64,000 nucleotides of DNA from Sphingobium yanoikuyae (GCF_034424525.1 NZ_CP139979.1:124001-188000); one strand, 5' to 3'; shown: positions 16,628 to 26,191, numbered from the stretch's first letter. The notes: generated by a model from the sequence alone, not told the origin. Made by a program: numbers and translations.

Positions 16628-16650
16628 AACGCGAACGACTCGCAATTGCA
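16628..16650 (-). promoter_or_regulatory. Candidate iron-type operator before the PepSY-DUF2271-DUF4198-apbE cluster
   Basis: Read on the minus strand, 16646-16628 is ATTGCGAGTCGTTCGCGTT, which contains the palindrome GCGA-N5-TCGC. It matches 14 of 19 positions of the Fur-box form AATGCGAATGATTCGCATT as I know it. The overlapping TCGCAATTGCA also occurs at 10075-10085. Binding is inference. Confidence 0.45.
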
Positions 16651-16894
16651 AACCGCTCGCAACAGGAAAAATGTATCAAAATGTAAGCGGTCGGGAACCA
16701 AAGCGCCGCACGCGCGTCTCCGCCTGCCGCCTCCTGCTTGACCACCATACTTGACGGGTGCGGCACGCCCCCCTAGCGAAATCAGCTTGGACAGCGATGT
16801 CGCGGGGATGCGATGTCTGTTTATCGGCCCTTATCCAGGCCGTTGCTGGCCGTTGGGCCCGTCGTCCAGACGGGGCCGTGACAAGGGACGATTT

Positions 16895-18007
16895 ATGCTG
16901 CTTTCGGTTGCCGCCACTGGAATGATGCTGATGGCGGGACAGGGGGAGGTCGTGGACAGCGGCGCTCCGATGGTGCCGGCTGCGGCTATGGCACCTGCGC
17001 CGGCGGAAACGCCCCAGACCGTCCCTGCCGACCCGGTCCAGCCCGCCCAGATGCCGGCACAGACGCCGTCACCCGACAGTCCCTATCCGCCGCCGGTCGT
17101 GCTGCCGACGCTGAGCCCGATCGCGGAGCAGCCCAAGGAAGAGGTGCCGGTCGATCCCAATGCGATCGTCGTGACCGGCGATACCGGGCTGCGCAAGCGC
17201 GATCCCTTCGCCGCGATCAACGAACAGTCTTTCGAAGCGGTCCAGGCGGTCGACAAGGCGCTGATCGAGCCGGTGGCCAAGGCCTATAACAAGGGCCTGC
17301 CGCGCCCGGTGCGCAAGGGGCTGCGCAACTTCTTCTCGAACCTGGGCGAGCCGGTCGTGTTCGCGGCCTATATGCTGCAGTTCAAGCCGGGCAAGGCGTT
17401 CGAGACGGCCGGCCGCTTCGCGATCAACACGACGCTGGGCTTTGTCGGCCTGTTCGACGTTGCCAAGCGCAAGCCGTTCAACCTGCCCTATCGCCCCAAT
17501 GGCCTCGCGAACACGCTGGGCTTCTATGGCGTGGGGCCGGGGCCGTACATGTATCTGCCGCTGGTCGGCCCGACGACGCTGCGCGACATCATCGGCGACA
17601 CGGTCGACAAGATGATCCTGCCCTTCGCGGTGGGTAAGCCCTTCACCCAGCCCACGGTCGTCATCCCGATGGCGGTGCTGGACCAGCTGGGCGAGCGCGC
17701 GGCGTTCGACGAGCGCATCCAGGCGATCCGTTCCGACGACAATCCCTATGGCAGCTATCGCGACCTCTATCTCAACCAGCGCAAGGCGGAGATCGAGGCG
17801 CTGCACGGTCGCTACACGCCGGGCGTGACGCCGGTCTATGGTCCGGGGCTGCGCGTGCCGGGCAAGGACAAGTCGGCAGCCGATGCGCCGGAGGCTGTGG
17901 CGCCGGAGGCTGCTGCCCCGGTCGATGCTGCGCCGGCCCCCGAACCGCCCCCCGCACCGGCGCCCAAGCCGCTGATGGTGCAGCCGCTGCCCGCCGACCC
18001 GCGCTGA
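16895..18007 (+). CDS. MlaA (VacJ) family lipid-asymmetry protein
   Basis: The 370-residue product has an N-terminal hydrophobic leader (MLLSVAATGMMLMAGQ), a long Pro/Ala-rich spacer (residues 25-90) and an MlaA domain (about 105-325). Typical features are RDPFAAINEQSF, NFFSNLGEPV, RFAINTTLGFVGLFDVA, TLGFYGVGPGPYMYLPLVGP and LRDIIGDTVDK. MlaA removes phospholipid from the outer leaflet of the outer membrane. The C-terminus is a second Pro/Ala tail. No lipobox cysteine is seen, unlike enteric MlaA. The ATG at 16895 has AAGGGA upstream. A strong terminator follows at 18030. The rest of the Mla system is not in this window. Confidence 0.88.
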   Translation: MLLSVAATGMMLMAGQGEVVDSGAPMVPAAAMAPAPAETPQTVPADPVQPAQMPAQTPSPDSPYPPPVVLPTLSPIAEQPKEEVPVDPNAIVVTGDTGLRKRDPFAAINEQSFEAVQAVDKALIEPVAKAYNKGLPRPVRKGLRNFFSNLGEPVVFAAYMLQFKPGKAFETAGRFAINTTLGFVGLFDVAKRKPFNLPYRPNGLANTLGFYGVGPGPYMYLPLVGPTTLRDIIGDTVDKMILPFAVGKPFTQPTVVIPMAVLDQLGERAAFDERIQAIRSDDNPYGSYRDLYLNQRKAEIEALHGRYTPGVTPVYGPGLRVPGKDKSAADAPEAVAPEAAAPVDAAPAPEPPPAPAPKPLMVQPLPADPR

Positions 18008-18029
18008 GCGCATCAAAGGCACGGAAAAG

Positions 18030-18065
18030 AAAAAGGCGCCCGATCACTGGATCGGGCGCCTTTTT
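18030..18065. terminator. Strong bidirectional intrinsic terminator
   Basis: AAAAAGGCGCCCGAT (18030-18044) and ATCGGGCGCCTTTTT (18051-18065) are perfectly complementary around a six-base loop. It ends the mlaA-like transcript and insulates the insertion sequence that starts ten bases later. Confidence 0.95.
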
Positions 18066-18074
18066 CTTTATGGG

Positions 18075-19421
18075 ATGGCCCGCCCCTTTTCCCCGGCATC
18101 GGATATGATGCTGGTGCTTGAAGAGGAAAGGAGCGGACCGATGTCTATTGTGATCCTTGGCGTTGATTTGGGCAAGAATGCCTGCAGTGTGGTGGGCGTG
18201 GATGCGTCGGGAGCTGTCGTCGTACGCAGGTCGATGCGCCGCCAGACGCTGGTCGACTACGTTGCCAAGCTTCCTGTGTGCGTGGTCGCGATGGAGGCAT
18301 GTTGCGGTGCCCATTATCTGGGGCGCCTGTTCGCCGCGCACGGACATGAGATCCGGCTGATGTCGCCGGAGTACGTACGGCCGTATGTCAAAGCACAGAA
18401 GAACGATGACCGCGACGCCGAGGGGATCGCCGAGGCCGCCTCGCGTCCAACGATGCGCTTCGTCGAACTCAAGACCCAGGAGCAGTTGGACATCCAGACG
18501 CTCCACCGGGTTCGCTCGCGCCTGGTGGCTGAGCGCAGGAGCCTGACCAACCAGTTGCGGGCGATCCTGCTGGAGCGCGGGACCATTTTCCCGGTTGGGC
18601 GGCGCAAGCTGGAACTCGGCATCGATGCCCTGCTGGCCGATGAGGATACGACCTTGTCACCGCGTCTGCGCCAGTTGGTGGCCGAACTGCGTGCCGAATG
18701 GCGCGAACTCGATACCAGGGTGGAAACGCTGAACGGCGAGTTTGTCGAGCTGGCGCGCAATGACGCGGCTGCCCGGCGGCTCACATCCATCCCCGGCGTC
18801 GGGGTGCTGAACGCAACTGCCCTGATTGCAGCCGTGGGCGATGCCAGCAGCTTTGCCAAAGCCCGAGACCTGGGTGCCTGGCTCGGTCTGGTGCCCCGTC
18901 AGCATACTACCGGCGGCAAGCCGCGGCTGCTCGGCATCTCCAAGCGAGGCAACACCTACTTGCGCACCTTGCTCATCCACGGTGCCCGAGCAGCATTGCC
19001 GTCGCTGGCGCGAAGCGAGACCCCGTTGGGGCGCTGGTTGACAGGAATGATCGAGCGAGGAGTCCACCGCAATGCTATCGTCGTCGCGCTGGCCAACAAG
19101 CTGGCGCGGATCGCATGGGCGGCCTTGCGCAAGGACGCGACGTTCGAACGCGGCTACCCAGTCGCGGCATAACCGGATCGGCCGCACGCATCTTCGTGCA
19201 TAGGCCAACGATGTTTGCAGGAAGGATCGTGAAGATGGCCTGACAGTCGATCGGCGTCTGGAAAGCCCGGCCAAAAAAATGGCACTCGTTGCCGGCGTCT
19301 TTATTGTGGCTCCAGACGTGCGGATGTCCATCTTGGCCATGGGGTCACCCATGAGACCGCATACGTTGACGCAGACTGATCAGAACACTTCAAAATCCCC
19401 CTTGCAGACGGGGCGGGCCAT
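18075..19421 (+). mobile_element. IS110-family (IS1111-type) insertion sequence
   Basis: ATGGCCCGCCCC at 18075-18086 and GGGGCGGGCCAT at 19410-19421 are a perfect 12-bp inverted pair. They flank a single transposase gene and about 240 bases of 3' noncoding DNA. Subterminal inverted repeats of this kind mark the IS1111 branch of IS110. Exact outer ends may lie a few bases beyond. No target duplication is seen, as expected. It separates mlaA from the glutamate dehydrogenase gene without damaging either. Confidence 0.85.
18141..19172 (+). CDS. IS110-family transposase (DEDD type)
   Basis: The 343-residue product has the N-terminal RuvC-like DEDD domain (VDLGKNACSVVG near residue 10; KNDDRDAEGIAEAA near 80) and the C-terminal IS116/IS110/IS902 domain (LTSIPGVGVLNATALIA; GAWLGLVPRQHTTGGK; ISKRGNTYLRTLLIHGARA). 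The start at 18141 has AAAGGAG upstream. Both domains are complete, so the element may be active. Recombination by this family is RNA-guided through noncoding ends, which would be the roughly 240 bases after the gene or the 66 before it. Confidence 0.95.
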   Translation: MSIVILGVDLGKNACSVVGVDASGAVVVRRSMRRQTLVDYVAKLPVCVVAMEACCGAHYLGRLFAAHGHEIRLMSPEYVRPYVKAQKNDDRDAEGIAEAASRPTMRFVELKTQEQLDIQTLHRVRSRLVAERRSLTNQLRAILLERGTIFPVGRRKLELGIDALLADEDTTLSPRLRQLVAELRAEWRELDTRVETLNGEFVELARNDAAARRLTSIPGVGVLNATALIAAVGDASSFAKARDLGAWLGLVPRQHTTGGKPRLLGISKRGNTYLRTLLIHGARAALPSLARSETPLGRWLTGMIERGVHRNAIVVALANKLARIAWAALRKDATFERGYPVAA

Positions 19422-19445
19422 ACGTTTTTTTGGGGGGGGCGGTTG

Positions 19446-19472
19446 AAACCCCTTCCCGCTGACGGGAAGGGG
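19446..19472 (-). terminator. Terminator of the glutamate dehydrogenase gene
   Basis: CCCCTTCCCG (19449-19458) and CGGGAAGGGG (19463-19472) form a 10-bp stem with a four-base loop. On the minus strand it is followed by TTTCAA. It starts nine bases past the gene's stop. Confidence 0.8.
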
Positions 19473-19480
19473 CGATGGCC

Positions 19481-22400
19481 TCAGCGGCCGAGCAGGCCGC
19501 GGGCCTGACCGGCGATTTCCGCGAGCATCGCGACATTGGGCGACGCCGCTGCCTTGGCGCGCTGCACCAGGGCGCGGAACTGCTGGATGCGCGCACCGCG
19601 CTCGATCAGCCATTTCTCGACATGGTCGGACACATCCTTGCCCTTGCCCTGGGCCAGGAAGTCGAGCCGCACCTGCTGCATGTCGCGCGCGACGCCGGAG
19701 ATGAGCAGCCGCTCCCACGGATCGGTCGGTTCCATGCGGGCGGCGGCCGACTGGACCCAGTCGATGCCGACAGCCTCGCCCAGATGGGTGAAGGCGCGGG
19801 TCAGCGCGATCTCGTCCATCTTCAGGCGACCGGCGAGCGCGGCGATGCCGACCGCGCCGTCCAGCTTGAACAGGCCGGCGGTGCGCACGGCCAGCATGTC
19901 CGGCGCACCGAGCGAGAGCAGGCGATCGGTAACGGCCGTGACGCGGCGCAGCGCTTCGCTGGTGAGCAGGTCGTCGACCTGGTTGGCGAGCGTTTCGACG
20001 CCCTTGGCCAGGATCGCATGGCCGGCGTCCGGCAGGGTGCCGGCGGGCACGCTGCGCAGGATATCGGCGATCTGCGCGCGCATGCCGCTGGCGATGTCGC
20101 CGAACAGGGCCAGGCGGGCGGCTTCCGACATGTCGGCCGCGTCGATATCCGCCCACAGGGTGCGGATGTCGTAGAGGCGCTCGGCAATCAGGAAGGCGCT
20201 GGCGAGATCGGCGAGCGAGCAGCCCTCTTCTTCCGCCAGTTCGAAGGGATGGATGATGCCGAGGCGGTTGACGATGCGGTTCGCAACCTTGGTGGCGATG
20301 ATCTCCTTCTTGAGCGCATGGGCGGCGATGGCATCGGCTTCCTTCTCCTGCATCGCGGCAGGGAAGGCGGCGGCCAGTTCCGCGCCCATGCTGGGATCGG
20401 TGGCAAGGTCGCCATGTTCGATCGCGTCCTGCAGCGCCAGCTTGGCGGTGGAGAGCAGCACGGCGAGTTCGGGGCGGGTGAGGCCCTGGCCATCCTGGCC
20501 CCGCCGCAGCAACTGGTCATTGGCGGCCAGCCCCTCGACCTGGCGGTCGAGACGGCCGGTTTCCTCGAACGTCTCGATCAGCCGGACATAGGAGGCAAGG
20601 TCCGCCGCGCCGCCGCTTTCGGCGATCGACAGGCCGAGCGCCTGAAGCCGGTTATCCTCCAGCACGATCGCGCCGACCGCGTCGGTCATGCTTTCGAGCA
20701 GGGCATTGCGCTTGTCGAAGGGCAGGCGGCCTTCCGCCATTTCCTTGTTCAGCGCGATCTTGATGTTGACCTCATTATCCGAGCAGTCGACGCCGGCACT
20801 ATTGTCGATGAAGTCGGTGTTGATCCGCCCGCCATGCAGCGAGAAGGCGATGCGGCCGGCCTGTGTGGTGCCAAGGTTCGCGCCTTCGCCCACCACCTTG
20901 ACGCGCAGCTGTTCGGCATTGACGCGCAGCCGGTCATTGGCCGGGTCGCCGACATCGCCATGGCTCTGCGCGGCGGCCTTCACATAGGTGCCGATGCCGC
21001 CGAACCACAGCAGGTCGTTGGGGCTCTTGAGGATGGCGGAGATGAGCGCGGTCGGCTCCATCTCGCTTTCGGTCACGCCCAGGATTTCCTGAACCTGCGG
21101 GGTGAGCGGGATCTTCTTGAGGCTGCGGGCGAACACGCCGCCGCCCTCGGAGATCAGGCCCTTGTCATAATCCTCCCAGCTGGAGCGGGGCAGGGCGAAC
21201 ATGCGGTTGCGCTCTTCCCAGCTCTTGGCCGGATCGGGATTGGGGTCGAGGAAGATGTGGCGATGGTCGAAGGCGGCGACCAGCTTGATCGCCTTGCTGA
21301 GCAGCATGCCGTTGCCGAACACGTCGCCCGACATGTCGCCGCAGCCCACTACCTTGACCGGCTCGCTCTGCACATCGACGCCCATTTCGGCGAAGTGCCG
21401 CTGGACGCTGATCCAGGCGCCCTTGGCGGTGATGCCCATCGCCTTGTGGTCATAGCCGTTGGAGCCGCCGCTGGCGAAGGCGTCGCCCAGCCAGAAGTCC
21501 CGCTCCAGCGCGATCGCATTGGCGACGTCGCTGAAGGTCGCGGTGCCCTTGTCGGCGGCGACCACGAAATAGGGATCGTCGCCGTCGCGCACCACCACCT
21601 GGGCGGGGTGCTTCACCTTGTTCTTCACGATATTGTCGGTGATCGACAACAGGGTGCGGATGAAGATGCGATAGCTTTCCGTGCCTTCAGCGAACCAGGC
21701 GTCGCGATCGACCTGCGGATTGGGCAATTGCTTGGGGTAGAAGCCGCCCTTCGCGCCGGTCGGCACGATGACAGCGTTCTTGACACGTTGCGCCTTCATC
21801 AGGCCCAGGATTTCGGTGCGGAAATCGTCGCGACGGTCGGACCAGCGCAGGCCGCCACGGGCGACCGGACCGGCGCGCAGATGGATGCCCTCGACGCGCG
21901 GGCTGTAGACCCAGATTTCCCGCCAGGGCAGCGGCGCCGGCAGGCCGGGGACGAGGGCGCTGTCGATCTTGAACGCCAGCGCCTCGGCCGCAGCCGGGGC
22001 ATAGAAGTTGGTGCGCAGCGTCGCGGTGATGACGGCGCGGATCAGGCGCAGCACGCGATCCTCGTCGATCGAGCTGACCTGTTCCAGGCCCGCGTCGATC
22101 TCCGCCTGGATGGCGGTCGCCTTGTCGCTGCCGTCCTGCGCGGCGGGATCGTGCAGCGCTTCGAACAGGGCGACAAGATTGCGGGCGACGCCCTGTTCAC
22201 GGCGCAGCGTGTCGGCAAAGGTCGCCATGCCAAAGGCGGTGCCGGTCTGGCGCAGATAGCGGAACAGCGCGCGGAACAGCACGACCGCGCGCGGCGCAAA
22301 GCCGGCGGTGACGATGAGTTCGTTGAACCTGTCATTTTCGGCTACGCCTTCGATCACCTGGGCGATCGCCTCGGTCACCACTTCGGCGCGGTCGACCACC

Positions 22401-24142
22401 GCCTGGGCATCGCCGCCAGCCGGCAGTTCCAGCACGAAGCGCTGGACATGGCCAAGCGTGCCGCCGTCGATCGCCGTGGTCATCTCGTCGATCACGCGGA
22501 AGCCGAAATTCTCGAAGGCGGGGACGACTTCGGACAGGGCGATCGCGTCATGGCTGTAGAGCTTGAGGCGCAGCCGTTCGGCGCTGTCTTCCGGGTTGCG
22601 ATAGATGCGGATCGACTTGTCGCCCGGACCCGACAGGCCGTGGATCAGGCGGATGTCGACCGCCGCCTCGACCGGGCCGGCGCCGTTGCGATAGGCCATC
22701 GGGAAGCCGGGGGCGAAGCGCTGGGCCAGCGCCGCGGCGCGGCCGGCTTCCTCGCTTTCGGCCAGCGCTTCCTCGACGGCGGGCAGCCAGCCGCGCACCA
22801 TCTGCTTGAGCTGGCGATCGAGCGCGGCATCATCGGGCACCACGCCGCCGTCGCGCAGGTCGAGGGTGATGCGCAGCAGCGCCAGGCCGCCTTCCTCCAG
22901 CGCGATCGACCAGCTCAATACCGGGCCATTCGCCGCCTTGGCCAGCATGTCCTGGATCGCGACGCGGCGCGCAGTCGACAGTTCGTCGCGCGGCAGCCAG
23001 ACAAAGGCATAGAGGTGACGGGCGAGCGCGCTGGTGGCCAGCACCAGCTTGGGGCGCGGCCGGTCGGTCAGCGACATGAAGGTGAGCGCCAGATGCTCCA
23101 GCGTGTCGCGCTCGAAGCCGATCAATATGTCATGCGGCAGGGTGGTGAGCGCATGGGCCAACGTCTTGCCGGCATGGCCGGCCGGATCGAAACCATATTT
23201 GTCCATCAGCGCCGACAGGGCCGAGCGCAGCAGCGGCACCTTTTCCGGCGAGGCGGCAAGCGCCGCGCTGGTCCACATGCCGGCGTGGATCGACAGGCCG
23301 GTGACGCTCTTGCCCTCACGCACCGGCAGGATGATGAGGTCCAGCAGCACGCCGCGATGCACGCGCGAGAGGATGTTGGACTTGATGATGAGCGGGCTGC
23401 GCTTGCCTTCCTCGAACCAGGTGAAGGCGGCTTCGCGCGAGGCCGGCGCGATCATCGGCTTGTCACGCAGCGCGCAGATGCCCAGCCGCTCTTCCGAGGT
23501 GCCGACGCGGCTGCACAGTTCATGGCCGATCTGGGTGAAATGGCCCGCGAGGAACCAGCGCAGCAGCGCAGCGCCTTCATCGTCGGTGACGGCATTGGCG
23601 TCGGCCGACATGGCTTCCTGCATGCGCGGCCAGTCGCGCACGGCGACGCGAACGTCGGCCAGCGTGTCTTCCAGCGCCTTTTCGAGCGCGCGGCGGGCCT
23701 TTGCGTCGGCCCGGTCGGCCTCGATATAGATCATCGATTCCCGCAACGCGCCCGGCGCATCATCGTCCAGGATCGCGGACAGGCTGCCATCGGCGCCGCG
23801 CGATATCGACAGGACGGGGTGGAGCAGCCGGTGGATGCTGATGTCGGCCGCCGCGAGCGTGGTGGCGATCGAATCGACCAGGAAGGGCATGTCGTCGTTG
23901 ATCAGCGCGATCCGCATGAAGCGGCCGGTGGCGCCTTCGCCCAGCGTCTCGATCGCGATGCCGGGCTTGCCGGCCTTGCGCGCATTGGCGGTGCGACCCA
24001 GGAAGGCCGCAGCGGCGGCGATGGCCGCCTGATCAAATCCCTCGCTCTCGCCGGGCAGGGCGCCCTTTGCCAGGACGCCTTCCAGCGCCGCGCGAACAGT
24101 TGAATCGACTTCCTTGATATTGGGATCAGCCAGCGCCGTCAT
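19481..24142 (-). CDS. gdhB: NAD-specific glutamate dehydrogenase, large (180-kDa) type
   Basis: The 1553-residue product belongs to the L-GDH180 family, which oxidises glutamate to 2-oxoglutarate and ammonia with NAD+. The N-terminal regulatory half (residues 1-700) has ACT-like domains (MPFLVDSIATTLAAADI; FENFGFRVIDEMT). The catalytic core has GLRWSDRRDDFRTEILGLM and VPTGAKGGFYPKQLP with the active-site lysine, then VVGCGDMSGDVFGNGML. The length is in the family range (about 1600). It ends in LARGLLGR-like residues. The ATG at 24142 begins the first family residues (TALADPNIKEVD). A large antisense open frame over the same bases is a codon-bias artefact. Confidence 0.95.
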   Translation of the reverse strand: MTALADPNIKEVDSTVRAALEGVLAKGALPGESEGFDQAAIAAAAAFLGRTANARKAGKPGIAIETLGEGATGRFMRIALINDDMPFLVDSIATTLAAADISIHRLLHPVLSISRGADGSLSAILDDDAPGALRESMIYIEADRADAKARRALEKALEDTLADVRVAVRDWPRMQEAMSADANAVTDDEGAALLRWFLAGHFTQIGHELCSRVGTSEERLGICALRDKPMIAPASREAAFTWFEEGKRSPLIIKSNILSRVHRGVLLDLIILPVREGKSVTGLSIHAGMWTSAALAASPEKVPLLRSALSALMDKYGFDPAGHAGKTLAHALTTLPHDILIGFERDTLEHLALTFMSLTDRPRPKLVLATSALARHLYAFVWLPRDELSTARRVAIQDMLAKAANGPVLSWSIALEEGGLALLRITLDLRDGGVVPDDAALDRQLKQMVRGWLPAVEEALAESEEAGRAAALAQRFAPGFPMAYRNGAGPVEAAVDIRLIHGLSGPGDKSIRIYRNPEDSAERLRLKLYSHDAIALSEVVPAFENFGFRVIDEMTTAIDGGTLGHVQRFVLELPAGGDAQAVVDRAEVVTEAIAQVIEGVAENDRFNELIVTAGFAPRAVVLFRALFRYLRQTGTAFGMATFADTLRREQGVARNLVALFEALHDPAAQDGSDKATAIQAEIDAGLEQVSSIDEDRVLRLIRAVITATLRTNFYAPAAAEALAFKIDSALVPGLPAPLPWREIWVYSPRVEGIHLRAGPVARGGLRWSDRRDDFRTEILGLMKAQRVKNAVIVPTGAKGGFYPKQLPNPQVDRDAWFAEGTESYRIFIRTLLSITDNIVKNKVKHPAQVVVRDGDDPYFVVAADKGTATFSDVANAIALERDFWLGDAFASGGSNGYDHKAMGITAKGAWISVQRHFAEMGVDVQSEPVKVVGCGDMSGDVFGNGMLLSKAIKLVAAFDHRHIFLDPNPDPAKSWEERNRMFALPRSSWEDYDKGLISEGGGVFARSLKKIPLTPQVQEILGVTESEMEPTALISAILKSPNDLLWFGGIGTYVKAAAQSHGDVGDPANDRLRVNAEQLRVKVVGEGANLGTTQAGRIAFSLHGGRINTDFIDNSAGVDCSDNEVNIKIALNKEMAEGRLPFDKRNALLESMTDAVGAIVLEDNRLQALGLSIAESGGAADLASYVRLIETFEETGRLDRQVEGLAANDQLLRRGQDGQGLTRPELAVLLSTAKLALQDAIEHGDLATDPSMGAELAAAFPAAMQEKEADAIAAHALKKEIIATKVANRIVNRLGIIHPFELAEEEGCSLADLASAFLIAERLYDIRTLWADIDAADMSEAARLALFGDIASGMRAQIADILRSVPAGTLPDAGHAILAKGVETLANQVDDLLTSEALRRVTAVTDRLLSLGAPDMLAVRTAGLFKLDGAVGIAALAGRLKMDEIALTRAFTHLGEAVGIDWVQSAAARMEPTDPWERLLISGVARDMQQVRLDFLAQGKGKDVSDHVEKWLIERGARIQQFRALVQRAKAAASPNVAMLAEIAGQARGLLGR

Positions 24143-24474
24143 TCGCCTACCTCTTAGCCGCGGGGAAATGTCCCGCCGTTGCCGAAACGGAGGAGGCGCT
24201 GGAACACCGCCAGACGACTCCTTGTCCTAGGGGCATCTATATGCCCCTCTCACCGGATCGTCTCAAGTATTGGTCGAAATAAAATTTCGCGCGCGTGAAA
24301 TATTATGATGCAGCGCAGCATGGTCGGGCCGCCCGTTACTGGCGGATATCGATGTCTGGAAGGCATGGCCCGAAGAGCAGGCATGCCCCTATGCACTTGG
24401 AAAGCCGCGATGTCACCCCAAGATGGCGCGTTTACGCCACGGCTGGGGGTGAGGGCCGGCGCCGAGGCAAGATC
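24143..24474. other. Intergenic region, 332 bases, no gene seen
   Basis: The region lies between two minus-strand genes. An AT-rich patch (AATAAAATTTCGCGCGCGTG, near 24279-24298) could hold a promoter for gdhB. No convincing gene, hairpin or repeat is visible. Confidence 0.5.
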
Positions 24475-25749
24475 TCAGTCGGCGGCGGCCAGGATCACGC
24501 GCTGGCCCAGGTCCGACCCTTCCGGCAGTGCGCCGACGATCGCCAGCGTGCCATCCGCCTCGCGCCGGGCGACGACGACGGCCAGGCCATCATTGTCGGT
24601 GGCGACGGCCAGCGGATCGAGCGCGGTGGCGCATTTCATCGTGTCGCGGGCGGTCTGGCGCTTGTCGGGGCGGGCGGGCATGTCCGCCCGGCGGGCGGCA
24701 CGCTCGTCGCGGACCAGGGCCTTGAGGCCACCATCATAACCGGCCAGATAAGCGGCGAAGCTGCCGACCGGCAGGCTGGCGGTCGCGGCATGATCGAGCG
24801 CGGTCGCATATTCGGTGATGCGCGTCTTGTCATAGGTGGCGCCGAAGACCAGCTTGATGACGGCGGTCATCGGGCTGCGCGCCTGCGCCTTGATGCCATA
24901 ATCTTCGAGCAGTTCGGCATATTCCTCGGCCGAACGGCGGGTCACCAGCGCGAAATCATAGGCAAGGCCGATCGCGCGATAGAGGGCGGCATGGCTGCGC
25001 GCCTCGCTGGTACGGGCCTTTTCCGCGCCTTCGCGGGCGAGCGCCAGCCAGTCGGCGAGCGGCGCATCCTCGGTCGGCATCTCCATGCCGGCCAGGTCCA
25101 GCACGTCGTCATCCTCGTCCGCGCCCGGACCATCGGCCCAGATCGGCGCATCGCTGCGCGCCGAGGGATTGTGCAGCAAATTGGTGTCGACCTCGCGCTC
25201 GATCGCGACCGACAAAGCGTGGCTGGCCATTTCCTTCCAGTTGATCACGCCGAACACGAAGTCGATCGAATCGCCCTGCGCGGAAAAGGGCATCAGGATG
25301 CCGCGATAGAGAATCTCGCGGCCGCGCTGGTTGATGAACTCCGCCTCGAATCCGATCGGCGCGGCATTGGCGATGATCTGGAGATAATGATCGGTCAGGC
25401 GCGACAGCAGCGAACGGGCCGGAACATCGGCGATATGGCCGATCGGCCCCTCGATCTCGCATTCCTGACGCAAGGCCGTGCCGAGATAGACGATTGCGGG
25501 ATTCTCGATGCCGGCGGTGAAATCGAGCAGCACGCTATAGGGGCCGAAATCGTCCATCTGATCGGGCGAAAGATCCTCGATCAGGGGCAGGGCGCGATCG
25601 CCCAGCAGCGACGCCCAATAATTATAGGCGCGCACCTGCATGCGCCGTTCCTCATATCCCACGGCGAGCGGACGGTCGATCGCGGCATCACCGGGATATT
25701 CGAAATCGTCCTGGTCGTTGGCGACGTCATGCCCCCGCAGAATGTCCAT
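24475..25749 (-). CDS. PAS-domain protein of unknown role
   Basis: The 424-residue cytoplasmic product has an N-terminal PAS-like domain (about residues 25-180). Notable stretches are LPLIEDLSPDQMDDFGPYS, LDFTAGIENPAIVYLG, RSLLSRLTDHYLQII and FINQRGREILYRGILMPF. A largely helical, charged second half follows with no kinase, HTH or GGDEF motifs. There are two acidic stretches (GADEDDDVLDLAG). It is probably a sensor or scaffold. Met at 25749 is chosen because upstream residues in the longer frame are compositionally unlike the rest. The upstream neighbour is tRNA-Thr on the other strand. Confidence 0.75.
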   Translation of the reverse strand: MDILRGHDVANDQDDFEYPGDAAIDRPLAVGYEERRMQVRAYNYWASLLGDRALPLIEDLSPDQMDDFGPYSVLLDFTAGIENPAIVYLGTALRQECEIEGPIGHIADVPARSLLSRLTDHYLQIIANAAPIGFEAEFINQRGREILYRGILMPFSAQGDSIDFVFGVINWKEMASHALSVAIEREVDTNLLHNPSARSDAPIWADGPGADEDDDVLDLAGMEMPTEDAPLADWLALAREGAEKARTSEARSHAALYRAIGLAYDFALVTRRSAEEYAELLEDYGIKAQARSPMTAVIKLVFGATYDKTRITEYATALDHAATASLPVGSFAAYLAGYDGGLKALVRDERAARRADMPARPDKRQTARDTMKCATALDPLAVATDNDGLAVVVARREADGTLAIVGALPEGSDLGQRVILAAAD

Positions 25750-25953
25750 CCGGTCGGTCCTTGGAACAGAGAATAAGCGACTTTGCGCAAGGCTGTGCCA
25801 TGGGGATGGTAAACATGCCGTAAATTCGCGCGCAAAAGCGGATGGATGGCGCGCAATATCGGTCGATCGTGCGACGAGGACGGGGCAGGGGGCAAGAAAG
25901 TGCATTTGGGCGCTTGTCCAATCGCCCGACCGCTGTTATCTGCCCGCGCCAGT

Positions 25954-26029
25954 GCCGCTTTAGCTCAGTTGGTAGAGCATCGCATTCGTAATGCGAGGGT
26001 CACGTGTTCGAGTCACGTAAGCGGCACCA
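25954..26029 (+). tRNA. tRNA-Thr(CGT)
   Basis: The 76 bases fold into a full cloverleaf: acceptor GCCGCTT pairs with AAGCGGC, the D arm is GCTC/GAGC, the anticodon arm is TCGCA/TGCGA with loop TTCGTAA (anticodon CGT, codon ACG), and the T arm is ACGTG/CACGT with TTCGAGT. CCA is genomically encoded. An integrase gene lies just downstream, so the 3' end is probably the attachment site of the island to the right. Confidence 0.97.
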
Positions 26030-26120
26030 GTACCTCTTCCCAAAACGTCCAAAAACGTTGATTTTCTGCGGGTTCCGAGAGATTCTGTCTTTCTCGGTGG
26101 TCTCGCTTTGTTCCAAGAAA

Positions 26121-26190
26121 TGCCCCCAGATTTCGTTAATTTGGGGGCAGAGCTGGGGGCACTGCGGTGGGAAAAAGAGGAATGCCCCCA
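26121..26190 (+). repeat. Four copies of an 8-mer (TGCCCCCA) before the integrase gene
   Basis: TGCCCCCA occurs at 26121-26128 and 26183-26190; its complement TGGGGGCA occurs at 26142-26149 and 26154-26161. The four sites lie between tRNA-Thr and the integrase start and could bind the integrase or an excisionase, or form a hairpin controlling integrase translation. Confidence 0.65.
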
Positions 26191-26191
26191 A

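Noticed and set aside
19475..24103. 1542-residue plus-strand open frame opposite gdhB
   Set aside because: It mirrors the coding strand of a clear glutamate dehydrogenase; the long open antisense frame is a consequence of high-GC codon bias and has no family motifs.
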